A stretch of 64,000 nucleotides of DNA from Amanita rubescens (GCA_015039365.1 WION01000115.1:62001-126000); one strand, 5' to 3'. Counted from the stretch's first letter, positions 11,371 through 22,868 are shown. The notes: generated by a model from the letters alone, not told the origin. Numbers and translations: made by a program.

Positions 11371-13583
11371 GTGCCAGAGGGTATTTTGAAGCTTCTCAAG
11401 CACCGGGAGACGCGGTTGTCGAAAACTGATCAAACCTCCTGCAGGTGTTTCGGCAAATGCCAGTGATGGCCGGCCCGTATCGACTGTCATACTTAGAGAT
11501 ATTCTACCCGCAAGATACGCGCACGACTAGTACGGTTTGGGAATGAAGCACTACGGTGTTTAGAACGATACGTAAGAGTTATTTTTTATATGCTTTCACT
11601 AGTATCTGGCTGACCGATCTACAGAGGACTTCTCACTTCCTCAACAAGAACCGGGCCGGTGGCATATCGCCGTATCCTCACGGATTTTCAAAATGATTAT
11701 ATACCTGTGAACGTTTGAACCGTGGTAAAGCTTATTGAGGATAGAGTCGACGGGAAAGATCTTTTGGATTGGGAGGACGGAGCATAACGGGCAAGCACAT
11801 TGCTTTAGTACGAACGCGAACGAATCTAAGGTTGATGACATTTCATCTGTCATACTATGTTACTGGGCTATTGGCAATTGCTTTCGTGATAATACCCTAT
11901 TATCCCTCCCCGCAAGCACTCTCGAACATTTTTCAATCATACAGGTACCTTCACTCCGTCTTGGGATATTGAGTACCTTTTTTGCTCAGAATAGGAATTT
12001 ATATATAAGTGCATTGTACGCGCTGAGTGCTGGACACTCTTTTGCCCGACTTTCTCTTGCTGACGGGCTTCTTAATTCATTTTCTTATACAGCCAGGGGA
12101 TGAAAACGGTAACCGTCTTGGGGATAAATTTACACTACAGCCATCAACTCGTGCTAAGTTCTACTAATAGATCCGAACATTCCCTGCGTATTAGAATACT
12201 GTACAGCGGTCCGTACCGTGTGGATTGGTAAGGCACCTTGCAAGCTTGTTGGCGAAATCTTGGCAGTTGTTCAGGATAATATTGTAATCATGAGCGGACA
12301 TTTGCCTGATCACCTCTTCACCTTTATGGAGGGGATTACTACTAGAGCCAGTCATTATTACGAGTGCGAACACACCTGCGGTACGAATCTCCTGGTCAGA
12401 GAAATGCGTCCGACCCTTTGATTCCATCGATGTCCAAGCCCCATGCACAGGCGCGTCGCCAACATTCATCCTAATCTGCGACCCGTAGAGACTGCCACTG
12501 CCACATGTGGCGAGATTAGGATGAGTGTGGTCTAGGAGTAACTCATAGTAATGACTCCCAACCAAGACTGCCCAGTGTGTGAAGATTTGGGGGGGATTAC
12601 CTCCGGGACCACTACCCGGGACACTACTCCGGGCAAGTGGACGAGTAATAATAAAGACTTCGCGGCCGTGGTCTGGGGACCCGGTACTTGGATTTCTAGG
12701 TTAACCGATCGTCGATAAACTGTGTAATACGAAGAACCTACCCTGACCGCGGCTCGGCCCCAGTGCCCCTTGTGCTAGCACTGCCAGTGATATGGTCCGA
12801 ATGTGGCGGTGGAGAGGAACGACTCGGCTTCTGAAAATAACGTCAAGCATGAGTTGTGTATCGTGAGCGCTACTTGCATTCCGTCCACTTCGAGGTTCCA
12901 ATAATTGTGCTAGACTGCGTTGTTCAATATCAGGGAATGTTCGGGGAGCTCCAAAAGGCGCAGCATAAGTCAATATGCTAGCAGCCAGGACGAAGATAAT
13001 GGAGGCGAGAACTGAAAGACGCATTGCGTTGAAGTTAGTAGTTTCTGTCACGGGGATACGGGACCAGCCCTATCTATTTGTGCGTACAATGTCAGAGTGG
13101 TTCATGGGAGTAGACGGGGCTTCTTACATGAGGATAGATGTTGGGATGCACAGCACTGCAGGATGGTGGGGAACCACGTCCACTTTTATAGCCCGGGTCG
13201 TTGGTAAACGGTAGCATTACGAACCTTTATGTACATAAGCCTTCTTTGCAGGCCGTGATCGGAGTATAGGCATCTATATGGGCGCGATAGAGCTGTTCTC
13301 ATGGCTATAACTTAATGTTTGAAATAGCAAATTTCAGACCTTTCCTTGTTGTCGTACCTTCGTCCGCTAACGATGACTTTGCGCAAGTCACCTTTCTTTC
13401 CTACTGAAGTAGAATCGCAAATTCAATGACCAGCGATCCAAAGATGTCTACTAAATGTATTTCGTGTGGGACGTTCTGGACTCTGATAAAGAACCTTGTC
13501 CAACAAAGCCTATATAAATCGGATCAGTGACAAAATTCTCATGACTTGGTGGACATGATAGTACCTCGCCACGTCACCCCTCG
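11371..13583. repeat. Segmental duplication, copy B
   Basis: Positions 11441-13583 are the second copy of the 1547-3701 block. The part from 11371 (CCAGAGGGTATTTTGAAGC) to about 11700 is shared more closely with the third copy at 26690-26981 than with copy A. This indicates that B and C descend from a more recent common event. The stretch 11278-12190 before the gene has no supported coding sequence. Downstream, 13052-13583 is promoter side and spacer. Confidence 0.85.
12191..13024 (-). CDS. Secreted permuted papain-fold (LRAT/NlpC-like) protein, copy B
   Basis: This is a paralogue of the gene at 2323-3157 with the same architecture. It has an MRLSVLASIIFVLAAS signal peptide, a variable linker, then EVFIITRPLARSS, HWAVLVGSHYYELL and NNCQDFANKL. 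The proposed catalytic His and Cys are retained. Differences from copy A include a linker change (HGST in A, PGGN in B), SSSNPLHKG in place of FGSNPLLKG, and a diverged last ten residues. Both core motifs survive in two diverging copies, which suggests selection on the catalytic part. The exon junction (around 12705-12735) has the same phase uncertainty as copy A. Confidence 0.6.
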
Positions 13584-15735
13584 GCCAAAGAGCGCCATAT
13601 GAAAGGCACGATCCATACAGTACTGATGGCGCTGTATACATGAAAGTGCATTAATAAGAGTTCACCATCGAGACTCACAATAAACGTTCGAGTTTCCAGT
13701 GGATTAATGGCATTGGTAGCAATGTCTAATCGGCTCCGCTATTAGCCCGCTGCGAACAGTCTAGCCTAGATTGGGGAGCCGGCTCTGCTTGAGCGGCCTC
13801 AAGCAACACTCTGGGCGAATTTTCTATGTGCGGGTCCGAGGCGATGACATGATTATCATCTGATTTCGGGAAGCCATCTCGGCCCTTCTTTCGGCACGAA
13901 GCTTATAAGAAAAGTTCAAAGCAGGAACTCAGGTTTGCGATGCAATTTAATTGTCCGTTTTCGGAGGTCCGAAATGTGTTGTGACAAACTTGTCCAAGCA
14001 AAGGTCGCAGCACCACCACTCGCTCATGGGCTGACTAGAGGATTAGCCCGCCGTGGTAGATACTGTCTTTCGGCGGCCTGGAATGGTGTCAAAGGCAGGA
14101 AAATGCGTTTCTCGAGTTGCACAAGAAGGATCAGCGTCACCTCGTCACGAAAGTGACACACTTCCCTCTTTCCTTTCTGGGACTCGGAAGCTCTCAAGAC
14201 ACCGACATGCGCTTTCAATGCCCTCGCAGCACTCGCATACTCGGAAATCCCACTTTTTATTTCGTCTCTTCCTGGAGCTCTTGTCTCGGCCATCCACAGT
14301 CTTCAATCGTCACAGGCCAGTGTTTCTCGCGTCCCCATATTAGTTAAGTAACGCACTAGAGCGCGGATGCTGTCAACTGGATGACTCACCATAACCGGTC
14401 CGACTACAACAACTTCAAGCTTAAGCCCAACTTGACGGGTTGGTGTCAAGGTGACTCAGATTTAGTCTGCAGCAGCGCGTACAGGCTTTACTCATTTGGA
14501 ACGTTTGGGCGGAGGAGCATACCGGACTTTCGGAAGGGTGAAGTCTGCAAGGACTCGGAGCTTCGGCGTCGCTTCCAGTCGGGGATTAGATGATATCAGA
14601 TCCTGAAACTTGCCTATATCCTCAGCAGAAAGTAGCTGTGGACATCGGATGTTTTGAATTTCCGAATGACATCGTGGCTTGCTCGTATACACCTCAGTCG
14701 TTTACCGTACACTTCTACATTGCGACCTTCCTCTCCCATCCGTTGTCCAAGCATGGGTTATGCACAGTGGGTTGTTTTCACCATCACCAACCGGAGCAAC
14801 TTCTTCACCCTGGTTATTATAAAAATCTCCGTACTGAGTTTGGCAAGATCCATGAGAATGGTAGCTGGGGCTATCATGTAACTTTTTCGTGGACATCGCT
14901 AATGTATATACTCAGGTAATATGGACAAGGAGGCGATTGGAGGAAAGGAAATTGGTGTTGAACAGAAATTCACATTCAGTTCCTCTGGTTGAGAGTATTC
15001 TGATACTGGCACGGAGGGCTCATTCGACATCTACCTAAAGGGCAAAGGAAAACTGTGTCGTTGTTACTGACATTCTAAAGATTCGCTTCCATCGCCTCCT
15101 TCGCCCTTCTTACGTAGTTTTTCTTTACCGATGTCATGTAGCATACGAAAGAGGCAACACCCGGTGTCCGGCGTCCAGCATCGTTCTCTCATCATTTTCT
15201 AGATCCGTGACAGCTGCCCTTTCTGACTTCCAAGGCAGACGCCGGGCACCGCGACATGGATGTTTGTGGGTCCATGGGTATTTTGTTGTCCTAGTTGTTT
15301 GCCCAAGTATAAGTAGCCGTATTGTTCTTGGAAGTTGAAACGTTGACGTTGACATTGGGCCTTATTGGGCCGATGATGTTTTGATGCCCGTTGACGTTGA
15401 CGTTGACGTTGATGCATTGATGCGCATCAATAAAGATATATCGGGTAAGTGTTGTGACGTATCTGCCCAAGTTTAGACCGACTCTTTTTGAAGCGGTTCG
15501 AGGTTACCTCGTAATTGCTATCACTGTCCGAGTCAAGTAATCTATTTTCTCTTCGACTTATTCATTTCTACGGGCCCACTACAAACTATAGTTTGGCTGA
15601 TTGTCGTGGGGAATGCAGCTCACCGACACACTGTAGAGGCAGTAGAGAACTTACAAAGGCCACTGAATAATTTCACAATCTACAAATACATCGTCGTCGA
15701 CCTATTCAGTAGTCTAACAACAACACCGCGATCAA
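13584..15735. other. No confident gene; one conserved-looking fragment
   Basis: Most of this stretch holds short overlapping frames. One minus-strand frame (about 14492-14660) reads KFQDLISSNPRLEATPKLRV followed by FTLPKVRYAPPPKRSK and a stop. It looks like the tail of a conserved protein, but I cannot name it. No start or upstream exon is evident. Confidence 0.3.
15341..15415. repeat. GTTGAC-type hexanucleotide microsatellite
   Basis: Repeats of CGTTGA occur as one short run at 15341-15352 and a longer run at 15387-15411, interrupted by unrelated sequence. They sit in an intergenic stretch. Confidence 0.7.
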
Positions 15736-16408
15736 CTACACGCGCGACCAGTGCGGCTTGTCCTTCGCATATTTAATTGTGATCTCATCTCCGGTCATTT
15801 CAAATACGTAAGGATCGGAGACAGTCTCGTCGATGATGGTGTCGGTTATTAAATGCTGGTGCCAGAAGATGGAGAATTTCTTGATCGGGGTAAGCTCGCT
15901 CGTCATATCAGTCAGAATTTGGGGCGATAGGAAGAGAGCATTGTAAGTGTCGGTGGTGGGGTCGAAGCTCCTTATCCCTACGCGGGCATCCTCCTTCCAA
16001 TCATTTCGGACTCCGAGTGGCTTAGTCTGATCCCCTTCACCAGTGACTTTGCCGTAACCATGAGCGTCAAATATGACCTTCTGGCCTAATTCAATGTCGA
16101 CAAATTTGGTGCCAGACGTGACTTTGACGCCTGCCTATATAATAAATGCACACCTTAGCGAGGGAATCAATGACTGAATAGGTACAGACTGACCCTGTAC
16201 GACGTCGTTTCGAAGACTTGATACTTGTCCTCCCACTCGAGTCCCACTCTGGCGCGAGATGCTTGGTAGGAACCATAGAGAAGACGACATTTCCTTTGAG
16301 TATCTTTGGGCCAACCTTCACGTCCCTCGTGAGGCAGAGATTGAAATCACTGCCGATGAGCGTTTTTAACGCTTCTCCGTCAATGAGAACTTTGACTTTC
16401 GACGTCAT
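15736..16408 (-). CDS. Conserved fungal protein of unknown function (small soluble beta-rich type)
   Basis: The start at 16408 gives MTSKVKVLIDGEALKTLIG and then LCLTRDVKVGPKILKGNVV. It is preceded by a pyrimidine-rich TTATTCAG, so a 5' UTR intron may precede the ATG. An intron (GTCAGT..ATATAG, about 16134-16190) follows the YQVFETTSYR segment. The long last exon contains FVDIELGQKVIFDAHGYG, then VGIRSFDPTTDTYNALFLSP, FSIFWHQHLITDTII and a stop at 15736-15738. The layout resembles a family of small fungal proteins without assigned function. Between VPTKHL and EWEDKYQVF there is an extra 17 nt (near 16235-16251) that looks like a short direct duplication and breaks the frame. The allele may be damaged there. 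It has no signal peptide and is probably cytosolic. Confidence 0.55.
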
Positions 16409-17581
16409 CTGAATAACATAGGAAGGGTGGTGAGCGAGTGGACAGTATCGAAGACAAGCGGCTGGCATACGATGCTTAGAGCAGAGAGCGCAAACTGTTG
16501 GGTTGGTTGTTGGTTGGTTGGATCCCTTCAGATTGAAGCAGCTTTATAGCTTTTCATTCGAACATCTGGAAATTCAGACGCCGCACAACGTCCAATCCAT
16601 AAAGCTTGATACATCAAGCGTGCCAGTGAGGGTTGCATGTTGTCCCAATATCACTGTGGCCAGGTGACATATCGGACTCTCGCTGTGGGATTTTTTCGCT
16701 GCTAAATGAACACTTTTCGATTGGCCCATTCGATTGAGAAGTTCCAGATAACGAGAAGGAGGAGGTACCTCAGAATCCTAACACATATCCGACATACTCC
16801 GATGCTCACATATCTGAATGTATTGTTTCTCTACCGGAGCTCACGGATCTCATCAATCTAGGCAGTGCTAGTACTAGGCTACATCAGAACTTCAATAATA
16901 TCAGGCAGCCTGTCACGACTCACATCCCAGGTCGAGAGTTCCAAATCGATATATAGAAATGCTTCTATAGTAGATCATCGTATAAGCAACAGAAATCCCA
17001 TGAGAAGATAAACACAGTCACTTCAACTTGTTTTACCCACCCCAAATTCGCGCATCTGTGATAATAGGGTGAAGCTCGATGTCTAGCGTGAATCCGTGTA
17101 AGGGCAGCCCACTACTCCGTGGTGCCTCCCCCAGTCCAAAGACGGCCGCTAGCGATGAGGAAGGTTCTGTTGGAACCGAACAAGCGGGATCTGATGAGAA
17201 CGAAAGGGACGCACCTGGCGGTTCTCGTTCAGGCTCTAAGAGAGTCAACAGAGAGAAGAACCAGGAGTCGATGAGAACCGAGGTCGACGACGGTCCGGTC
17301 CAGTTCCGGCTATGATATATGATATATGATAGCCGGACTTTGAAACACTAGCTAGTCTGACCGATCACCAGACCTCCAACATTCATTCATATTCCTCACA
17401 ACGTTGATAGGATATCGGTAACGTAAATAGTTCTAAAACTGCGCGCGCTAGCCGCTAACGTTAGGAACAGATCACCGGGTACAGCCACGTTTGCTTAGGT
17501 TAGTACCCCTAGCTTAGCCCTCCACAATGTAAGGATCACCAACAGGACACCTGTAACCTGTATCCTCCCATACTTCCACCC
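16409..17581. other. Intergenic; no supported gene
   Basis: A GGTTGGTTGTTGGTTGGTTGG-like run lies near 16500-16520, upstream of the minus-strand gene, and an ATATATGATATATGATAG run lies near 17315-17333. Short frames at 17033-17315 on both strands overlap each other and show no domain. The last 120 nt (17463-17581) are duplicated upstream of the truncated copy at 20.5 kb. Confidence 0.4.
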
Positions 17582-18541
17582 ATGGCCGCCAGCAGACTCT
17601 GCCAGCGCACTTTCTCCGCCTTCAAGCCATCCAACCGACTGTGGGTACCAGTAGCTTCGAGATGCGTACCGAACCAAGCGACACAGCAGCTTGCTCTCAC
17701 ATCCCGCCTTGCTCTCATAACACAGAACTTCGACGCCTTCTCCTCGCGTCCCGTCGCACGAGCCAACCTACTCCTCAGTGGTATCCTCGAGGAATCCAAG
17801 CGTCCTGACATTATCTTTCTCCAAGAAGTCACGTCCGGCGTCCGCACCTCTATCCTGGGCAATCCGAAAGTTCGCGAAGCCTTCCTGGTGACGGACGCCG
17901 AGGACAAAACGTCGTTCGAGGGAGTACCCTTTGCGAATATGACCTTGCTGTCTAGAAAGCGCTTTGCCTTCGACTTGGAGTTGCAGAAGGAGGAGGATGA
18001 GTCGGTCGAGAGAGGGGAGAAGCTCATGCTTGGTTCCGTTTACCGCGTCAAACTCCCCAGCAAGTATGGGAGGTGTGCGCTTTCCGTGGACATTATAACC
18101 CCATCCACCCCAACCACAACCTGTCGTCTTGTCAACGTTCATCTCGATTCTCTTGGGGACACGCTCTCTTACCGCACCGAGCAGATGGAGATCCTTACTA
18201 GCCTCCTGCACGAGCCTGGATGCGGTGGTGGACTGATCGCGGGAGACTTCAACGCCATCAGCCCCGAGGATCATGCTCTCCTCGACAAGAACGGACTGGT
18301 GGATGCATGGGTCGCGTTGCATGGAAAGAATGGGCTTGACGGAGCTACGTGGGGAGTGGGGGTAGAACGACATGACGGACTGGGACCTGGAAGGTTGGAC
18401 AAGATTGCGATGTCGGGCGTAGACGCTAAGGACATGGAAATTCTGCGCCCTGGTCTGAGCGAGGTGCCCAAGCCCAGCGGGGATTCCGACTATATCCCTT
18501 GTAGTGACCATTACGGGCTGAGACTTAGCTTTACCGTCTGA
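17582..18541 (+). CDS. TDP2-like endonuclease/exonuclease/phosphatase (EEP) family protein
   Basis: This is a single-exon, 319-residue protein with the full run of EEP-fold motifs. They are ITQNFDAF (metal-site Asn), DIIFLQEV (catalytic Glu) with a TSILGNPKVREAF segment after it, LVNVHLDSL (His), IAGDFNAI (Asp and Asn), RLDKIAM and the terminal CSDHYGL (SDH) motif. The order and the N-terminal layout fit the tyrosyl-DNA phosphodiesterase 2 (TDP2) branch, which hydrolyses 5'-phosphotyrosyl links left by topoisomerase II. Many fungal members are uncharacterised, so the substrate is inference. The start at 17582 (MAASRLCQ) may include a short mitochondrial-type leader. Its promoter region and first 120 codons are duplicated at 20.5 kb in a truncated form. 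Confidence 0.75.
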   Translation: MAASRLCQRTFSAFKPSNRLWVPVASRCVPNQATQQLALTSRLALITQNFDAFSSRPVARANLLLSGILEESKRPDIIFLQEVTSGVRTSILGNPKVREAFLVTDAEDKTSFEGVPFANMTLLSRKRFAFDLELQKEEDESVERGEKLMLGSVYRVKLPSKYGRCALSVDIITPSTPTTTCRLVNVHLDSLGDTLSYRTEQMEILTSLLHEPGCGGGLIAGDFNAISPEDHALLDKNGLVDAWVALHGKNGLDGATWGVGVERHDGLGPGRLDKIAMSGVDAKDMEILRPGLSEVPKPSGDSDYIPCSDHYGLRLSFTV

Positions 18542-19145
18542 GTAAGTCGTTCACTCTTCTTACAACGGATGATGTCTAATCCACTGCCATAGTGATGCAC
18601 ACCGGATCATGTGCCTCTAACAACAACCCCTTCAGCTGGGCCTACTGGTCTTCTTCCATAGTCCAAATCGAGGAGTAGCAGGCCGACGATTACGCTCAAC
18701 CTAATGATCTTCGACAGACTCCGTTCGTTCTGCCATTTCATTCCGTATACACAGTAGATCAACTCATCGCCCAAACTCGTGACCTCGAAAACCTCCTTAA
18801 CCTCGCCATGACTTACGCTGCACCACTATCATTTATATGATGCACAGAACTCGACTATTATACTTCATGGGATATCTTGATAATCAGCTTATGCTTAAAT
18901 CTTGAGACGAGGTATGCCCGTGAACATCCCGTTTAGCTTTAATTGACTTGGAACAGGTTTTAGTATTGTATAACATGACGACAATGGGCATCTACTCTGA
19001 ACGCCGTTCAATATCCCCAAGGAGACCAAGCCCAACACGCTCCCCGGTGTCTCTGTTCGTCTTTTCTGTGATGGATAACAACTTGAAATCCTAGTAATGG
19101 ATACTACTGAATGTATTACAGACAAGTCATCTCATAATAAACCGC
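18542..19145. other. No supported gene
   Basis: This holds the 3' flank of the TDP2-like gene and a spacer. Minus-strand frames here are short and unrecognised. Confidence 0.35.
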
Positions 19146-19464
19146 TCATTTACGACCCGCACGTCTCTTTTCTTTCGTTTTCTGCTTCTCCATCGCTTTC
19201 GCTTCTGCCCGTTCTCCTTCCAATGACCTGAACACACGCTTCATACGCTCATTGTAAGCACGATCCTGGTCCATTTGCTTTTGCAGAGCCACACCAGCAA
19301 GGAACCGAGCGTCCTTGCGCAATACATGAATGGCACCCTTCCGCAGCGGGCACCCCGTACAGCAGATCTCGTAGGGAGATGAACTCTTCGTCAAGCTTCT
19401 GATGAATGGTCTCGGCCTCAGCACCGATCGTCAAAAGCCGTTGTAAGATGGGTTGCGGAATCAT
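19146..19464 (-). pseudogene. NOP14-like fragment 2 (C-terminal, internally deleted)
   Basis: The 5' part reads AETIHQKLDEEFISLRDLLYG and is equivalent to the 3' end of fragments 1 and 3. Immediately afterwards, in a shifted frame, comes the NOP14 C terminus: VLRKDARFLAGVALQKQMDQ, then YNERMKRVFRSLEGERAEAK and a Lys/Arg-rich end at 19146. The whole central portion of NOP14 is missing between them, so this is an internally deleted remnant. The jump occurs right after GGGGTGCCCGCTGC, which is also the last recognisable point of fragment 1. Confidence 0.7.
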
Positions 19465-20512
19465 GAATGCTCTCGAGAAACCAATAAATTAGGTCACGCT
19501 TGTTCCTTCTGTCCGTGGTTGGAAGAGCGGCATAAAGAGAGGAATAGTACCTCAGGCTATTGAGGCGTATGCTCGAAAGTAGATTATAGTAGTCCGCGCG
19601 TTGAAAAACGGTTGGTTCAGACATGTCTACAGCAGCGTTAGTTCGACGATTCCAACCAATGGAACGAGCCTACCCGAGGGATGGTAGAGACCTTGAACCT
19701 CTTAAGCCAAACGACACTACGGCGAGACGATCGACGACGTCTTCGGTGGCCGTAGGCCTACATTAGGACCGTAGAGTGGAAAACGATCGAATAAACCTTA
19801 AGGTAACTGGTATTAGGCATATACATATCAATTAAAGTGATCTGTTCTAGTAACTGTGAAGGTATTGCATGCATGTGTGGTGTTAATTGCGACCGGGAAC
19901 CCGTATCCCAAGATCCAATATGAGATAAAGTCTTCTATCATCCCCCTCGGGAAGACGTGCTACGATATCTGTCAAGCCCATATGGTCCAGGAGCTCGTCG
20001 ATTTGTTCAGCTGTGGGAAAACTTTAGCATCGTAGGGAAATGTCATTTACTACTGATACTGCTTACCATTTGCCGTATATATTTTCTCGGGAGTAACGCC
20101 GCCCGCCCAATAACCATGGGAGGGCAAGTTGACCGGTTGCGCAGTCCGGCCGTGGGGGTGTAAAAGCAATCGTTGGTCTGGCCCTCTATACGAATTATAT
20201 GACCGATGAATTGCATTTTGATCTCTAGACTATCCATCAGTACAAATACGAATCTCGGAGATTTAGTAGCACATACGCAATGTTTCGCATCTTTGTTGAG
20301 ATATGATTATAGGTAAATGAGCGAGATTGATAGTGATAGAGTGACAGAGCGTGGATATGCGGTTGGTTTCACGGATGATGTTACGCGCAAAGTTTATGAA
20401 GGACATGCGGGGAAAAGGAGCGTCGGACAGTGAAAGGAGTCGTGTCTGAGACAGCCGCGAGACTTCGCGACATTATATGATTGCCCCTGTTCAAGTTGTA
20501 CGCCGGCGCAGA
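19465..20512. other. No confident gene; possible degraded coding sequence
   Basis: Minus-strand codons around 19930-20110 read GYWAGGVTPEKIYTANG and EQIDELLDHMGLTDIVARLP. They look like eroded conserved protein sequence that I cannot name. The rest holds short frames only. Confidence 0.3.
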
Positions 20513-20514
20513 AT

Positions 20515-20913
20515 CCGTAGATCACCGGGTACAGCCACATTTGCTTAGGTTAGCACCCCTAGCTCAATGTAAGGATCACGTACTATCCTCCCATACTTCC
20601 ACCCATGGCCGCCAGCAGACTCTGCCAGCGCACTTTCTCCGCCTTCAAGCCATCCAACCGACTGTGGGTACCTGTATCTTCGAGATGCGCACCGAATCAA
20701 GTGACAAACCTCGACGCCTTCTCCTCGCGTCCCGTCGCACGAGCCAACCTACTCCTCAGTAGTATCCTCGAGGAATCCAAACGTCCTGACATTATCTTTC
20801 TCCAAGAAGTCACGTCCGACGTGCGCACCTCTATCCTGGGCAATCCGAAAGTTCGCGAAACCTTCCTGGTGACGCAAACGTCGTTCGAGGGAGTACCCTT
20901 TGCGAATATGTAG
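20515..20913 (+). pseudogene. Truncated copy of the TDP2-like gene
   Basis: Homology to 17463-17943 starts at ATCACCGGGTACAGCCAC and includes the same start context (MAASRLCQRTFSAF). It runs through DIIFLQEVTSDVRTS and ends at FEGVPFANM, where a stop follows directly. There are two internal losses. One lies around 20700-20710, where the AITQN metal-site segment is missing. The other lies before TSFEG. All downstream catalytic motifs (NVHLD, GDFN, SDH) are absent, so it cannot encode an active EEP enzyme. Confidence 0.85.
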
Positions 20914-21703
20914 TACGCATACACTAGATCTCAGCCTGGGATTGGAATGTAAGACCGAAGATACGCACGTTCTTCATTGACGATAAGGTGTCAGATGGGC
21001 CGTGTGGTTGGTCGGTAGCCGTGACGATAGCATGCCGCGTGTGCTAGTGATGTCGTGAGGGAAGTGGACTTGAAGCTTGATGGAGAGAGGACGTGAGAAT
21101 CAGAGAACGCTATCCATCCTGGTGAGAATCATGAAAGTCATCCACTACTCTGCAGGTATAAGTTAAAGTCCCTGACCGCGTTGTGGACGTCGTCGTCATC
21201 GTAGCGCGCACACTTGGGAACCAGACATCAGCGTCGCTAGCAACAGCGATCGCATATATAAGCAGTCCCTACTCCCTTGATACGCCCGCTACGACGACGT
21301 TTCTCGCTGTACGCGATTCTAGCACTGCAGGAGCGATGCTGGGGAAGACGTAGTTTACATTGATAAATGCAGGACCTGGAAAGATGTCATTAACCCGCTC
21401 TCGAGGACGAACGAATAATGAGGTAAAGTGCAAGATCGGTAGGAACGATGACGACGGACAACTTCGTCGTGGCCCTCCAGGTTACATTCGCAGTAGGAGC
21501 GAAGGTAAAATTGCGAAGCTTCGGTCATTGAGATAAAAACTTCATCGAACTTCACGATCTATCTAAGAAGCAGATCATTGTTTGAAGGCTAATGACAGTT
21601 GAGGTAACAAGGAAGTTGAAGCATCATGCATCATGCATCAGCCGACGCGTACAAAACCACCTGGACATCAGTTTCACGTGCTGGTTTCATCGATTCTTCC
21701 ATC
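20914..21703. other. Intergenic; no supported gene
   Basis: Nothing recognisable. A CATCATGCATCATGCATCA run at 21622-21640 lies just upstream of the next gene. Confidence 0.4.
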
Positions 21704-22868
21704 ATGCCAAAGCGCCCCCGAGCCGACTCGCATTCAGAGGTTATTAATTCCTTCTTCGAAACGCTCTTCGCTATCGCGAATGTTTCCGAGCCTGAAGACG
21801 CTGTCAGATTTCTTAAAAAGTTGAAACTCCAGGTCCTTTCCGCAGAAGCTGAAAAAAAGAAGCCCGTACACAAGGCCGCGAAGAAGTTCACACTCACCGA
21901 GGCAGTTCAGGACTTCGGCCTGGCGTACAGCTCCAACATGACTGATGTCGAAAAGCACTGGTGGAAGATTAAGACACTGCTAGAGGCCAAGACTTTTCCG
22001 AAGCCATCGCCATGCCTTGGTAAGGTTTCTTCCTGATGTTATTGAATCCAATGACGGGGGCCTTATTAGTATCGCTCCTGGAAAAGTATACTGCAATATA
22101 CGATCGATCAAGTGAGTCGGCGTGTAGAATTGCCGTGGACTTCCTTCTATGCGAGTGTATAGCGGTAATGGTGAGTTGGTTAGTCATTTTGTTGGCGATT
22201 TTACTTAAACACCAAAACTTTAGCGAGCCAATGTTTCTGGTATTTCAGCAACTCAGGAAACGAATGACGGCCGACGCACACCAACACAATGGGATAGCGT
22301 CAAAGTACATTGTGAAGTTTCATTCAAGCATGTAGTTAATCCTCCGCCGAAAACCCAGACAATTATCGGCGGTCGTGTTGATCATGGCGTCGGAATTGTC
22401 GTCGGATCCAACGAAAGTCGTAAACGACTCTTTTACTCGCTCCTGCTCTGCGTTGAGGCCAAAGTCGATGGCACCCTTAACAACGCTATTGCCCAATTGG
22501 TCGTGTATCTCGCATGTCTCCGTCAATCTCGCGCCAACCGAGGACGATGCGATGCCTCTGTCTATGGCCTTGCAACAGATGGTCTCCGTTACATCTTCAT
22601 AACTATTACACACGAAGGAGTCCTCAAAGAGAGCAACGAATTTAATATCATGCACGGAAACTTGCCGACTGTGTTGGGGTGCTTGCAGTACATCTTGGAG
22701 ATGGCGATGTCTATGTGCCCAAATTCGACGCCAGAGAAGGGAGCGTTGAATAAAGGCGACGAGTTTGAGATCGATTCTGATGAATCGATTGATCTGGATG
22801 ACAATCCTTATCTGTACCGCGCAGACGACTCGGACTCGGACTCAGACTCTGACGACTATTACAAATGA
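21704..22868 (+). CDS. PD-(D/E)XK nuclease-like domain protein
   Basis: Exon 1 (21704 to about 22019) starts MPKRPRADSHSEVINSFFE and is helical and Lys-rich. A GTAAGG donor opens a 227-nt intron, long for this window, which ends TTTCAG at about 22246. Exon 2 continues in phase through TIIGGRVDHGVGIVVGS, then LLCVEAKVDGTLNNAIAQLV and VYGLATDGLRYIFITI. It ends in an acidic/Ser-rich tail (DSDSDSDSDDYYK). The Asp of RVDHG, the ExK of VEAK and the following QL..Y.. helix match the core of PD-(D/E)XK-type nuclease folds, as found in many fungal proteins of unknown role. I infer a DNA-processing or regulatory function only loosely. Small in-frame ATGs upstream (21626) are less likely starts. Confidence 0.6.

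Noticed and set aside
17768..18511. 247-codon minus-strand frame opposite the TDP2-like gene
   Set aside because: It is antisense to a gene with full catalytic motifs, and its own translation has no recognisable features.
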